DNA from: Streptomyces sp. NBC_00289
GTDB lineage: Bacteria > Actinomycetota > Actinomycetes > Streptomycetales > Streptomycetaceae
DNA length: 64,000 bases
Assembly (NCBI RefSeq): GCF_041435115.1
Contig: NZ_CP108046.1
Span: 7,688,001-7,752,000, forward strand
Direction of reading: 5' to 3'
Part shown: in pieces, positions 1 through 7,643 of the stretch
Layout of the letters: every line of letters begins with the position of its first letter
How positions within the stretch are numbered: the first letter of the stretch is position 1
Translations under genes and position numbers: made by a program
The notes under the pieces: model-generated
Databases searched by the model: none
What the model saw: only the letters and a program-made list of their open reading frames with translations
Told to the model about the DNA's origin: nothing

Positions 1-110
1 ACGCCGCCCTCGCACGCGAACGCGGGGCGACCGAACTACGGCTGTATCACGCCGGGTTGGCGTCGGACGGTGACCTGTCGGTGGTCCGGGAGGCACTCGC
101 CGGGCGCTGA
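1..110 (+). CDS. C-terminal end of an unidentified protein (partial)
   Basis: A reading frame enters from the left edge (first full codon at base 3) and ends in TGA at 108-110. It gives about 35 residues ending in VVREALAGR with the GC-biased third positions of real Streptomyces coding sequence. The last 60 bases overlap tail-to-tail with the 3' end of the MFS gene on the other strand. Too little is visible to assign a family. Confidence 0.4.
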   Translation, partial: AALARERGATELRLYHAGLASDGDLSVVREALAGR

Positions 111-1279
111 GCCAGGAGGGCGGTCGTCGAGAGGAGCGCCAGGCCCAGCAGGACCGACAGCAGCCGGTGGTCGACCAGTTCGACCAGGGCGGCCCCGGCC
201 GCCAGACCGAGCACGTTCGGCGCGAACAGCAGCGTGTGGGCGGTGGCGGCCGCACGGCCCAGCAGCGGCCCCGGCGTCTCCCGCTGTACGGCCGTCAGCG
301 CGGCGATCAGTACGCACGGCAGGCCGAGGCCGATCGCCGCGCTGCCCGCCAGCACCACCGGGTCGGACGACACCGCCCGCGCCCCCGCCGCGACCGCCGT
401 CAGGGCGATCCCGCACGCGGCGAACCGGCGCTCGCCCAGGCGGCGCAGGGCGGGACCGGAGAGCAGCCCGACCGTCACGGAACCGGCGCCCTGGACGGCG
501 TACAGGACACCGGCGTACGCGGCACTGTGCCCGAGGCCGTCGACCACGGCGTAGGTCAGCGTGCCGTTGACGCCGGCGCACAGCATCGTCGTACCGCCCG
601 CCAGGAGCAGCGGACGCAGCCCGGGGCGGGCCCGCAGGTGCCGCAGGCCCTCGGCCGTCCGCGTCCGCAGGCCGTCCCCGGGCGGCGCCGGCCTGCTCTC
701 GCGGACACGGAGAGCGGTGTACAGGCCCGTGGCGACGACGAAGGTGGCCGCGTCCAGCAGGGCGACGCACGCGCCTCCGTACGCCGCGTAGAGGCCCGCA
801 CCCGCCAGTGGTGCCACGAGTTTCACGCCCTCGGCGGCCGTCGTCCGCAGCCCGTTGTAGTCGCCCAGCAGCGCCGGGTCGACGGCGGTGGCGACAAGGG
901 CCGACTCGGCCGCGTCGTGGACGACACCCGCCGCGCCGTACGTGAACAGGAAGGCGTACAGCAGCCACAGGCGGTCGGGGGAGCCGACGGCGAGGAGGGT
1001 GGGCAGCAGTGCCGCCAGGAGCAGGTTCAGGCCGATCAGCAGCGGCTTGCGGCGGACCCGGTCGGCGAGCGTGCCCAGCACCGGGCCGGCCAGGGTGGGC
1101 GCCCACATGGCGAGCAGGCACAGCGAGGCCAGCCCGTCCGATCCGGTGAGCTCCCTGACCCACACGCCCGACACCAGCCACAGCGCGGACGTGCCGAAAC
1201 CGGACACCACCACACCCGCCAGATACAGCCCCGCATTGCGGTCGCGCAGCACGCGCGCCCCGGTCCATCGTGTCGTCAT
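47..1279 (-). CDS. MFS transporter, drug-exporter type
   Basis: A 410-residue integral membrane protein with about 12 hydrophobic segments. This is the usual length and layout of the major facilitator superfamily, which moves small molecules across the cytoplasmic membrane using the proton gradient. The loop after helix 2 has the typical cluster of basic residues (LADRVRRKPL, roughly residues 71-80). The ATG at 1277-1279 gives a short cytosolic N-terminus running straight into the first membrane segment. It is transcribed away from the DinB-type gene at 1414. The substrate cannot be read from sequence; the enterobactin-exporter/macrolide-efflux-like subgroup is a guess. Confidence 0.85.
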   Translation of the reverse strand: MTTRWTGARVLRDRNAGLYLAGVVVSGFGTSALWLVSGVWVRELTGSDGLASLCLLAMWAPTLAGPVLGTLADRVRRKPLLIGLNLLLAALLPTLLAVGSPDRLWLLYAFLFTYGAAGVVHDAAESALVATAVDPALLGDYNGLRTTAAEGVKLVAPLAGAGLYAAYGGACVALLDAATFVVATGLYTALRVRESRPAPPGDGLRTRTAEGLRHLRARPGLRPLLLAGGTTMLCAGVNGTLTYAVVDGLGHSAAYAGVLYAVQGAGSVTVGLLSGPALRRLGERRFAACGIALTAVAAGARAVSSDPVVLAGSAAIGLGLPCVLIAALTAVQRETPGPLLGRAAATAHTLLFAPNVLGLAAGAALVELVDHRLLSVLLGLALLSTTALLAQRPASASRTTDRSPSDANPA

Positions 1280-1413
1280 GCCTGGTCATCGTGGGTCTAA
1301 GGACCGCGTGACGGCATCGGGCAGGTGCCGTAGAAAGCACGCCCGCACCGACCGATGAGTTTCGCGGCTCCGGCCGGTCCACCCCACGGAAACGAAAAGG
1401 TGAGGAGCAGCGG

Positions 1414-2001
1414 ATGACCGACAACACCTTCGACCTCGGACCGCAGGCGCGGATCGTGGCCCGGCTCGCGGACGGCGTGGACGAGGAGCGGCTCGCGGAC
1501 CGGACGCCGTGCCCGGACTACGCGGTACGCAACCTGCTGGGACACCTGGCGGGCCTGTCCGTCGCCTTCCGCGACGCCGCCCGCAAGGACCTGGGTGTCA
1601 CCACCGGTACGCCGCCGGGGGCCAGCGTGCCGGACATCGCCTCCGGCTGGCGCGAGGAACTGTCCAAGGCGCTCGACGAACTCGCCGACGCGTGGCGCGA
1701 CCCGGCCGCCTGGACCGGCATGACCCGGGCCGGCGGAGTGGACCTGCCCGGCGCGGTCGCCGCTGCCGTCGTCGCCGACGAGCTGGTGGTCCACGGCTGG
1801 GACCTGGCCCGGGCCACCGGCCAGGCCTACGACCCCGACCCGGCCGCACTGCGGGCGGCGTACGGCTTCCTCCACGCGGCGGCCGAGGACCCGACCCGCG
1901 GTGGTGGCATCTTCGGGCCCGTGGTGCCCGTCCGGGCCGACGCCCCGCTGCTGGACCGGGCGCTCGGACTGAGCGGACGCAATCCCGGCTGGACGCCGTA
2001 G
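1414..2001 (+). CDS. TIGR03086-type metal-binding (DinB/mycothiol maleylpyruvate isomerase fold) protein
   Basis: A 195-residue protein whose N-terminus (RTPCPDYAVRNLLGHL, about residues 30-45) is the signature of the actinobacterial DinB-like four-helix family related to mycothiol-dependent maleylpyruvate isomerase. Conserved His residues of this fold (the one in LLGHL and the one in VVHGWDLA, about residue 128) normally bind a divalent metal. The family is thought to carry out thiol transfers or isomerisations in the cytosol, but most members have no known substrate. The ATG follows an AAGGTGAGGAG ribosome-binding region. It is monocistronic, with a strong hairpin immediately downstream. 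Confidence 0.82.
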   Translation: MTDNTFDLGPQARIVARLADGVDEERLADRTPCPDYAVRNLLGHLAGLSVAFRDAARKDLGVTTGTPPGASVPDIASGWREELSKALDELADAWRDPAAWTGMTRAGGVDLPGAVAAAVVADELVVHGWDLARATGQAYDPDPAALRAAYGFLHAAAEDPTRGGGIFGPVVPVRADAPLLDRALGLSGRNPGWTP

Positions 2002-2012
2002 GGGTGACGGGA

Positions 2013-2049
2013 AGGCGGGGAGCGTACGGCACACGTACGCTCCCCGCCT
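2013..2049 (+). terminator. Strong hairpin terminator after the DinB-type gene
   Basis: A perfect 16-bp stem (2013-2028 with 2034-2049) closes a 5-nt loop and is followed by a short pyrimidine run. It starts 12 bases after the stop codon and separates the DinB-type gene from the promoter of the sugar-acid operon. Confidence 0.85.
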
Positions 2050-2148
2050 CTTTCGTGTCGCGGCGGCCCACCCATCCGGGATGACCGCGAATCGCCCGGA
2101 TCGAGGCGTCCCACTGGTCGGCAACCTCAACTTCCTTTGTCGGAAGCA

Positions 2149-2177
2149 TTGACGAAACACGGGCCCCCTCCTACCTT
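2149..2177 (+). promoter_or_regulatory. Predicted housekeeping-type promoter of the GntR operon
   Basis: TTGACG at 2149-2154 and TACCTT at 2172-2177 are separated by 17 bp, matching an SigA/HrdB-type promoter. Transcription would begin near 2184, leaving a leader of about 70 nt that contains the 14-bp tandem repeats at 2207-2248. Confidence 0.5.
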
Positions 2178-2206
2178 CAAGCCGTCGTACTTCGTACGTC
2201 ATATAT

Positions 2207-2248
2207 GAGACGCGATACGTGAGATCCGATACGCGAGATCCGAGAGGC
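2207..2248 (+). repeat. Three tandem 14-bp repeats in the leader of the GntR gene, possible operator
   Basis: Three head-to-tail copies are present: GAGACGCGATACGT, GAGATCCGATACGC and GAGATCCGAGAGGC. They sit between the predicted promoter and the GntR start codon at 2253, and the third copy (GAGAGGC) may double as a ribosome-binding site. Just upstream, the stretch GTACTTCGTAC (2187-2197) is a small inverted repeat. This placement suits autoregulation by the GntR protein, which is inference. Confidence 0.5.
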
Positions 2249-2252
2249 GCGC

Positions 2253-2909
2253 ATGACCTCTGTGCCCACGCCGATCCCCTCCCGCACGCAGTTCGTGCTG
2301 GAAGGGATCAAACACCGCATCCTCACCGGACAGCTGACCCCTGGTCAGGCCCTGGTCGAGACCGAGCTCGCCGCGCAGTTCGGGGTGTCCAAGACCCCGG
2401 TGCGGGAGGCGCTCAAGACCCTGGCCGGCACCGGGCTCGTCGTGATGAACCAGTACAAGGGCGTCACGGTGCGCATGGTGGACGCGGACATGGCGCGCGA
2501 GGTCTACGACGTGCGGCTGCTCCTGGAGCCCCAGGCGCTGAAGCGCGCCGTCCGGCGCGGAGCCTCCCTCGACGCGGCGCGCTCCGCGCTGACCCGGGCC
2601 GACGACGCCACCGACACCGCCGAACGTTCCCTCGCCAACCGGGAGTTCCACCGCGCCCTGTACCTGCCGTGCGGCAACCCGCTGCTCGGCCGGATGCTCG
2701 ACGAGGTCCGTGACCAGGCGGCCCTCGTGTCCGCCGTCGCCTGGGCCGCCTCACCCTCCTGGGAGCGGGAGGCCGGCGAGCACCGCGAGATCCTGCGGCT
2801 CGCCCTGGCCGGCGACGCGGACGGCGCGGCGAACGCCCTTCACGCGCACATCGCGTCGTTCGTGCAGCGGGCCTTCCCCGGGGCCGGCGAAGAGGAAGGG
2901 CAGGAATGA
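2253..2909 (+). CDS. GntR-family (FadR/FCD) transcriptional regulator
   Basis: A 218-residue DNA-binding protein. The winged helix-turn-helix lies at about residues 15-75, with the family pattern ETELAAQFGVSKTPVREALK. The all-helical FCD ligand-binding domain occupies about 85-210, where Asp/His residues usually hold a metal and a carboxylate effector such as a sugar acid. It is the first gene of the operon and its stop overlaps the next ATG (ATGA), so it is translationally coupled to the catabolic enzymes. A sugar-acid intermediate as effector is the natural inference. Confidence 0.92.
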   Translation: MTSVPTPIPSRTQFVLEGIKHRILTGQLTPGQALVETELAAQFGVSKTPVREALKTLAGTGLVVMNQYKGVTVRMVDADMAREVYDVRLLLEPQALKRAVRRGASLDAARSALTRADDATDTAERSLANREFHRALYLPCGNPLLGRMLDEVRDQAALVSAVAWAASPSWEREAGEHREILRLALAGDADGAANALHAHIASFVQRAFPGAGEEEGQE

Positions 2910-3817
2910 GCAGCGTGACCTTCGAGACCCAGCGGACGGCGCTGGCCGACGTGGTGGCGATCCCGGTGACCCCGTTCGCCGAGGACGGCTCCGTCGACCA
3001 GGTCGCCCACCGGGCCCTGCTGCGTCGTCTGCTCGACGGCGGGGTCAGGACCCTGACCCCCAACGGCAACACCGGCGAGTTCTACGCCCTCACCCCCCAG
3101 GAGCGGCAGCTCGTCACCGAGCTGACGATCGAGGAGACCGGCGGGCGGGCCGTGATCCTCGTCGGGGTCGGTCACGACGTGCCCACCGCCGTCGCCTCCG
3201 CACGGCACGCCCGTGACCACGGCGCCGCCATGGTCATGGTCCACCAGCCGGTCCACCCTTACGTCTCCCAGCGCGGCTGGGTCGACTACCACCGGGCCAT
3301 CGCCGAGGCCGTGCCCGAGCTGGGCGTCGTCCCGTACATCCGCAACGCCCAGCTCACCGGCGCCCGCCTCGCCGAACTCGCCGACACCTGCCCCAACGTC
3401 ATCGGCGTGAAGTACGCCGTCCCGGACGCGTCCCGGTTCGCCGCCTTCGCCCGGGACGCGGGCCTGGACCGCTTCGTGTGGGTGGCCGGCCTCGCCGAGC
3501 CGTACGCCCCCTCGTACTTCTCCGCCGGCGCCACCGGATTCACCTCGGGGCTGGTGAACGTCGCCCCGGCCGTCTCCCTGAACATGATCGAGGCGCTGCG
3601 GGCCGGTGACTACCCGGGCGCCATGAAGGTCTGGGAGCAGATCCGCCGCTTCGAGGAACTGCGCGCCGCCAACGGCTCCGCGAACAACGTCACCGTCGTC
3701 AAGGAGGCCCTCGCCTCCCTGGGGCTGTGCCGCCGCGACGTCCGCCCGCCGAGCAGGCAGCTGCCCGAGGACGAGCGCGCCGAGGTCGCCGCCATCGCCT
3801 CCGGGTGGTCCATATGA
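2906..3817 (+). CDS. DHDPS/NAL-family dehydratase or aldolase acting on a 2-keto-3-deoxy sugar acid
   Basis: A 303-residue (beta/alpha)8-barrel enzyme of the dihydrodipicolinate synthase/N-acetylneuraminate lyase superfamily. Visible marks are the pyruvate-carboxylate loop NGNTGEFYAL (residues 53-62), the catalytic Tyr144 in VVPYIRN and the Schiff-base Lys169 in NVIGVKYAV. True lysine biosynthesis is unlikely given the setting between a GntR regulator and a sugar-acid dehydratase, with ATGA overlaps on both sides. The best fits are 2-keto-3-deoxy-pentonate dehydratase or 5-dehydro-4-deoxyglucarate dehydratase, both giving 2-oxoglutarate semialdehyde, or a KDG/KDA aldolase. Family certain, substrate inferred. 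Confidence 0.85.
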   Translation: MSSVTFETQRTALADVVAIPVTPFAEDGSVDQVAHRALLRRLLDGGVRTLTPNGNTGEFYALTPQERQLVTELTIEETGGRAVILVGVGHDVPTAVASARHARDHGAAMVMVHQPVHPYVSQRGWVDYHRAIAEAVPELGVVPYIRNAQLTGARLAELADTCPNVIGVKYAVPDASRFAAFARDAGLDRFVWVAGLAEPYAPSYFSAGATGFTSGLVNVAPAVSLNMIEALRAGDYPGAMKVWEQIRRFEELRAANGSANNVTVVKEALASLGLCRRDVRPPSRQLPEDERAEVAAIASGWSI

Positions 3818-5553
3818 ACCGGCCCGCCGGCACCAAGCGCCCGGAGGAGCTCAGGAGCCACCAGTGGTACGGCACCGAGGGACTGCGGTCCTTCAGCCAC
3901 CGGGCCCGCACCCGCCAGCTCGGCTACCTGCCCGAGGAGCACCTCGGCAAGCCCGTCATCGCGATCCTCAACACCTGGTCCGACATCAACCCCTGCCACG
4001 TCCATCTGCGCGACCGCGCCCAGGCCGTGAAGCGGGGCGTCTGGCAGGCCGGGGGTTTCCCGCTGGAGTTCCCGGTCTCCACACTCAGCGAGACCTTCCA
4101 GAAGCCGACCCCCATGCTCTACCGCAACATGCTCGCGATGGAGACCGAGGAACTGCTGCGGTCCTATCCGGTCGACGGGGCCGTCCTGATGGGCGGCTGC
4201 GACAAGTCGACCCCGGCGCTCCTGATGGGCGCGGCCAGTGTCGACCTGCCGACCGTCTTCGTGCCCGCCGGGCCCATGCTGCCGGGTCACTGGCGGGGCG
4301 AGACCCTCGGCTCGGGCACCGACATGTGGAAGTACTGGGACGACAAGCGGGCCGGTCTCATCGGCGACTGCGAGATGACCGAGCTGGAGAGCGGCCTCGC
4401 GCGCTCGCCCGGGCACTGCATGACGATGGGAACGGCGTCCACGCTGACGGCCGCGGCCGAGGCGCTGGGGGTGACGGTCCCCGGGGCGTCGAGCATCCCG
4501 GCCGTCGACTCCGGGCACGACCGGATGGCCGCCGCGTCGGGCCTGCGCATCGTCGAACTCGTCCATCAAGGCCGGACGTTGAACGACATCCTCACCCGCG
4601 ACGCCTTCGAGGACGCGGTGACGACCGTCCTCGGCCTCGGCGGCTCCACCAACGCCGTCATCCACCTCATCGCCATGGCCGGACGGGCCGGCGTCCGGCT
4701 CACCCTGGACGACTTCGACCGCGTCGCCCGCACGGTCCCGGTGCTGGCCAACGTGCGCCCCGGCGGCCGGACGCACCTCATGGAGGACTTCCACTTCGCG
4801 GGCGGCCTGCCCGGCTTCCTGTCCCGCATCACGGACCTGCTCCACCTGGACCGGCCGACGGTCTCGTACGACACCCTGCGCGAGCAGCTCGCCGGCGCCC
4901 AGGTGCACAACGACGACGTCATCCGGCACCGGGACAACCCGGTGGCCGGCGAGGGCGGGGTCGCCGTCCTGCGCGGCAACCTGTGTCCGGACGGCGCGGT
5001 CATCAAGCACATCGCGGCCGAACCGCACCTGCTCAAGCACACCGGCCCCGCGGTCGTCTTCGACGACTACCGGACGATGCAGCGCACCATCAACGACCCG
5101 GACCTGGGCATCACCGCGGACAGCGTGCTGGTGCTGCGCAACGCCGGCCCCAAGGGCGGCCCGGGCATGCCCGAGTACGGCATGCTGCCGATCCCCGACC
5201 ACCTGCTCAAGCAGGGGGTGCGGGACATGGTGCGGATCTCCGACGCCCGGATGAGCGGCACGAGTTACGGCACCTGCGTGCTGCACGTGGCGCCCGAGTC
5301 GTACGTCGGAGGACCGCTCGCCCTGGTCCGGAGCGGGGACTCGATCACCCTCGACGTCGAGGCGCGAACCCTCCATCTCCACGTGGACGACGCGGAGCTG
5401 GAGCGCCGGAGGGCGGAGTGGACACCGCCGCCCGTCCGGTACGAGCGCGGCTACGGCGCGCTCTACAACGAACAGATCACCCAGGCGAACACCGGCTGCG
5501 ACTTCGAGTTCCTGGCCCGCCCGGGCACGGTGCAGGACCCGTACGCGGGCTGA
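3814..5553 (+). CDS. araD: IlvD/Edd-family sugar-acid dehydratase, L-arabinonate dehydratase-like
   Basis: A 579-residue cytosolic [2Fe-2S] dehydratase. Three cysteines that would ligand the cluster are present: Cys61 (INPCHVH), Cys129 (GGCDKSTPA) and Cys202 (PGHCMTMGTAST). The tryptophan-rich N-terminus and the LGSGTDMWKYW stretch resemble the sugar-acid branch (L-arabinonate/D-xylonate dehydratases) rather than valine-pathway IlvD. It should dehydrate an aldonate to a 2-keto-3-deoxy acid, the substrate of the preceding gene's product. The chosen ATG overlaps the upstream TGA (ATGA). The exact sugar acid is not proven; the araD symbol follows the arabinonate dehydratase usage, not ribulose-phosphate epimerase. 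Confidence 0.82.
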   Translation: MNRPAGTKRPEELRSHQWYGTEGLRSFSHRARTRQLGYLPEEHLGKPVIAILNTWSDINPCHVHLRDRAQAVKRGVWQAGGFPLEFPVSTLSETFQKPTPMLYRNMLAMETEELLRSYPVDGAVLMGGCDKSTPALLMGAASVDLPTVFVPAGPMLPGHWRGETLGSGTDMWKYWDDKRAGLIGDCEMTELESGLARSPGHCMTMGTASTLTAAAEALGVTVPGASSIPAVDSGHDRMAAASGLRIVELVHQGRTLNDILTRDAFEDAVTTVLGLGGSTNAVIHLIAMAGRAGVRLTLDDFDRVARTVPVLANVRPGGRTHLMEDFHFAGGLPGFLSRITDLLHLDRPTVSYDTLREQLAGAQVHNDDVIRHRDNPVAGEGGVAVLRGNLCPDGAVIKHIAAEPHLLKHTGPAVVFDDYRTMQRTINDPDLGITADSVLVLRNAGPKGGPGMPEYGMLPIPDHLLKQGVRDMVRISDARMSGTSYGTCVLHVAPESYVGGPLALVRSGDSITLDVEARTLHLHVDDAELERRRAEWTPPPVRYERGYGALYNEQITQANTGCDFEFLARPGTVQDPYAG

Positions 5554-5644
5554 ACCACGGGCCCGTCGAGGCCCATCAGGACCACCAGCACCGCCAGGAC
5601 CACCCGCACCGCCAGAACGGCCAAGAACCAACCGCGCGACAAGA

Positions 5645-5656
5645 GAAAGCGCTTCC
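5645..5656. promoter_or_regulatory. AAGCGCTT palindrome upstream of the permease genes, candidate LacI-type operator
   Basis: The 133-bp gap between the dehydratase and the first permease contains GAAAGCGCTTCC with the perfect core AAGCGCTT (5647-5654), about 35 bp before the permease start. The same core, extended to a 12-bp perfect palindrome, lies upstream of the cognate sugar-binding protein (11221-11232). LacI-family operators often centre on such a CG. The rest of the gap is a CCACC/CCGCC-rich low-complexity stretch with nothing else recognisable. Confidence 0.45.
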
Positions 5657-5686
5657 CCGCACGACGTACCAGAACGGAGAACTGTC

Positions 5687-6619
5687 ATGGCCCAAGCCGC
5701 AGCCGTGGCGAAACCGCCCGCGCCACCCCGGCGACGCCGTGCCTCCGCCACGCCGCGCAGGCTCCCGTACCTGCTGATCGCCCCGGCGGCCCTGCTCATG
5801 CTGGGCTTCATCGCCTACCCGGTCATCAGCGTCTTCTACTACAGCCTGCAGAACTACAACCCCACCAAACCGTGGCGCAACGGCTACGCGGGCCTCGACA
5901 ACTTCGTCCACGCCTTCACCGACGACCCGCAGTTCTGGGGCACGCTGACCTTCAGCGCCAAATGGGTGATCGTCGAGGTGGGACTGCAACTGCTGTTCGG
6001 CCTGGCGCTGGCCCTCATCGTCAACCAGACCTTCGTGGGCCGTTCGCTCGGCCGCGCGCTGGTCTTCTCCCCGTGGGCCGTCTCCGGCGTGCTGACCTCC
6101 GCCATCTGGGTACTGCTGTACAACTCCCAGACAGGCGTGACCCGTTACCTCGCGGACATGGGCATCGGCCAGTACGGCACCAGCTGGCTGTCGGACACCT
6201 CGACCGTGTTCCCGGCCGCGATCGTCGCCGACCTGTGGCGCGGTGTCCCCTTCTTCGCGATCCTCATCCTCGCCGACCTCCAGTCCGTGTCGAAGGACCT
6301 GTACGAGGCCGCCGAGGTCGACGGGGCGAGCCGGCTCAAGCAGTTCTGGCACATCACGCTGCCGCACCTGAAGGACGCCATCGTCCTGTCCACACTGCTG
6401 CGGGCGGTCTGGGAGTTCAACAACGTCGACCTGCTCTACACGCTCACCGGCGGCGGACCGGCCGGCGAGACGACCACGCTCCCGCTCTACATCGCCAACA
6501 CCAGCGTCGACGCCCACAACTTCGGCTACGCGTCCGCCCTGACCACGGTCGCGTTCGTGATCCTGCTCTTCTGCTCGATGGTCTATCTGCGGCTGAGCAA
6601 GTTCGGAGGCGAGAAGTGA
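5687..6619 (+). CDS. Sugar ABC transporter permease (MalF/UgpA-like)
   Basis: A 310-residue inner-membrane permease of the CUT1 carbohydrate importer class. Hydrophobic segments start near residue 25 (LPYLLIAPAALLMLGF) and there are about six in all. The coupling-helix motif EAAEVDGASRLKQFWHITLP (about residues 205-224) contacts the ATPase. It pairs with the next permease (GTGA overlap) and the lipoprotein at 11298. The basic, Pro-rich first 22 residues are typical of Streptomyces CUT1 permeases. The ligand is probably a pectin- or arabinan-derived oligosaccharide, judged from the neighbours. Confidence 0.93.
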   Translation: MAQAAAVAKPPAPPRRRRASATPRRLPYLLIAPAALLMLGFIAYPVISVFYYSLQNYNPTKPWRNGYAGLDNFVHAFTDDPQFWGTLTFSAKWVIVEVGLQLLFGLALALIVNQTFVGRSLGRALVFSPWAVSGVLTSAIWVLLYNSQTGVTRYLADMGIGQYGTSWLSDTSTVFPAAIVADLWRGVPFFAILILADLQSVSKDLYEAAEVDGASRLKQFWHITLPHLKDAIVLSTLLRAVWEFNNVDLLYTLTGGGPAGETTTLPLYIANTSVDAHNFGYASALTTVAFVILLFCSMVYLRLSKFGGEK

Positions 6620-7515
6620 TCACCACGGAGGCCACCAAGGTCGCGCCCGCCCCCGAGCGGGTGCCCGCCGCCCCCGACCAGCGCCCGCGCCGTGGCCGCC
6701 GGGCCTGGGACGAGGCCCCCCGCTGGCAGATCTACCTGCCGCTGGGCATCTACCTCGTCTTCACGCTGATCCCGTTCTACTGGATCCTGCTCTTCGCGCT
6801 GCGCCCGGCCGGCTCGACCTCACTGGTGCCCTGGCCGGTCACCTTCGACCACTTCGAGAAGGTGTGGACGGAACGGGCCTTCGGCACCTACTTCCAGAAC
6901 AGCGTGCTGGTGGGCGTCGCCACCCTGTTCCTGACCACGGTCGTCGCCCTGGCCGGCGGCTACGCGCTCGCCCGGTTCGACTTCAAGGTCAAGCGGGCCT
7001 TCATGCTGGCCCTGCTGTGCACCCAGTTCGTGCCGGGCGCGCTCCTCCTGGTGCCGCTCTTCGAGATCTTCGCCAACCTCCAGATGATCAACTCGCTGGC
7101 CAGCGTGGTGATCGCCGAGACGGTCTTCCAGCTGCCGCTGTCGATCATCCTGATCAGCGGCTTCATCAAGAACGTGCCGTACACGCTGGAGGAGGCCGCC
7201 TGGGTCGACGGCTGCAACCGCCTCACCGGCTTCCGCATCGTCGTCCTGCCGCTGCTGCGGCCCGGCCTGATCGCGGTCGGCTCCTTCGCCTTCGTGCACG
7301 CCTGGAACCACTTCCTGTTCGCCCTGATGTTCCTCAGCGACCAGGGCAAGCAGACCATCCCGGTCGGCCTCAACACGCTGATGAGCGCGGACAGCGTCGA
7401 CCTGGGCGCCCTGGCCGCGGGCGGCATCATCGCGGCCGTGCCCGTGGTGCTGGTGTTCGCCTTCATCCAGAAGTGGCTGATCACCGGCTTCAGCGCGGGG
7501 GCGGTGAAGGGATGA
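6616..7515 (+). CDS. Sugar ABC transporter permease (MalG/UgpE-like)
   Basis: A 299-residue CUT1 permease starting at a GTG that overlaps the stop of the first permease. The Pro/Arg-rich cytosolic N-terminus (about residues 1-38) precedes the first membrane span (IYLPLGIYLVFTLIPFYWIL). The coupling-helix motif EEAAWVDGCNRLTGFRIVVLP lies at about residues 194-213. With the preceding permease it would form the membrane channel of a carbohydrate importer. No ATPase gene is present in the cluster, as is usual in Streptomyces, where one MsiK-type ATPase serves many importers. Confidence 0.93.
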   Translation: MITTEATKVAPAPERVPAAPDQRPRRGRRAWDEAPRWQIYLPLGIYLVFTLIPFYWILLFALRPAGSTSLVPWPVTFDHFEKVWTERAFGTYFQNSVLVGVATLFLTTVVALAGGYALARFDFKVKRAFMLALLCTQFVPGALLLVPLFEIFANLQMINSLASVVIAETVFQLPLSIILISGFIKNVPYTLEEAAWVDGCNRLTGFRIVVLPLLRPGLIAVGSFAFVHAWNHFLFALMFLSDQGKQTIPVGLNTLMSADSVDLGALAAGGIIAAVPVVLVFAFIQKWLITGFSAGAVKG

Positions 7516-7643
7516 CCAGAGCCGCCCGCGATCCCCGCACCCGCCCGCTCGGGAGCGTGCCTACCCTGCTCGGAAAGATCGACGGCGCCGATGCGGCCGA
7601 CCGGAAGGCGGCGCGCGGCGCGGGCGCGGGGAGGATCCCATGA
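7512..7643 (+). CDS. Possible 43-residue ORF coupled at both ends
   Basis: An ATG overlaps the permease stop (ATGA at 7512-7515), and the frame ends in a TGA that overlaps the next ATG (ATGA at 7640-7643). The predicted peptide is basic and Ala/Arg/Gly-rich with a short central stretch VPTLLGKIDGADAADRK, and it matches no family I know. The exact coupling on both sides argues for translation, even if only as a relay that carries ribosomes to the oxidoreductase gene. It could also be spacer that is open by chance. Confidence 0.35.
   Translation: MTRAARDPRTRPLGSVPTLLGKIDGADAADRKAARGAGAGRIP

Noticed and set aside
3610..5811. Long minus-strand open frame of over 700 codons opposite the sugar-acid dehydratase
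   Set aside because: It mirrors a gene with clear catalytic motifs on the plus strand; the translation is Val/Arg/Gly-rich low complexity, as expected from the opposite strand of high-GC coding DNA.
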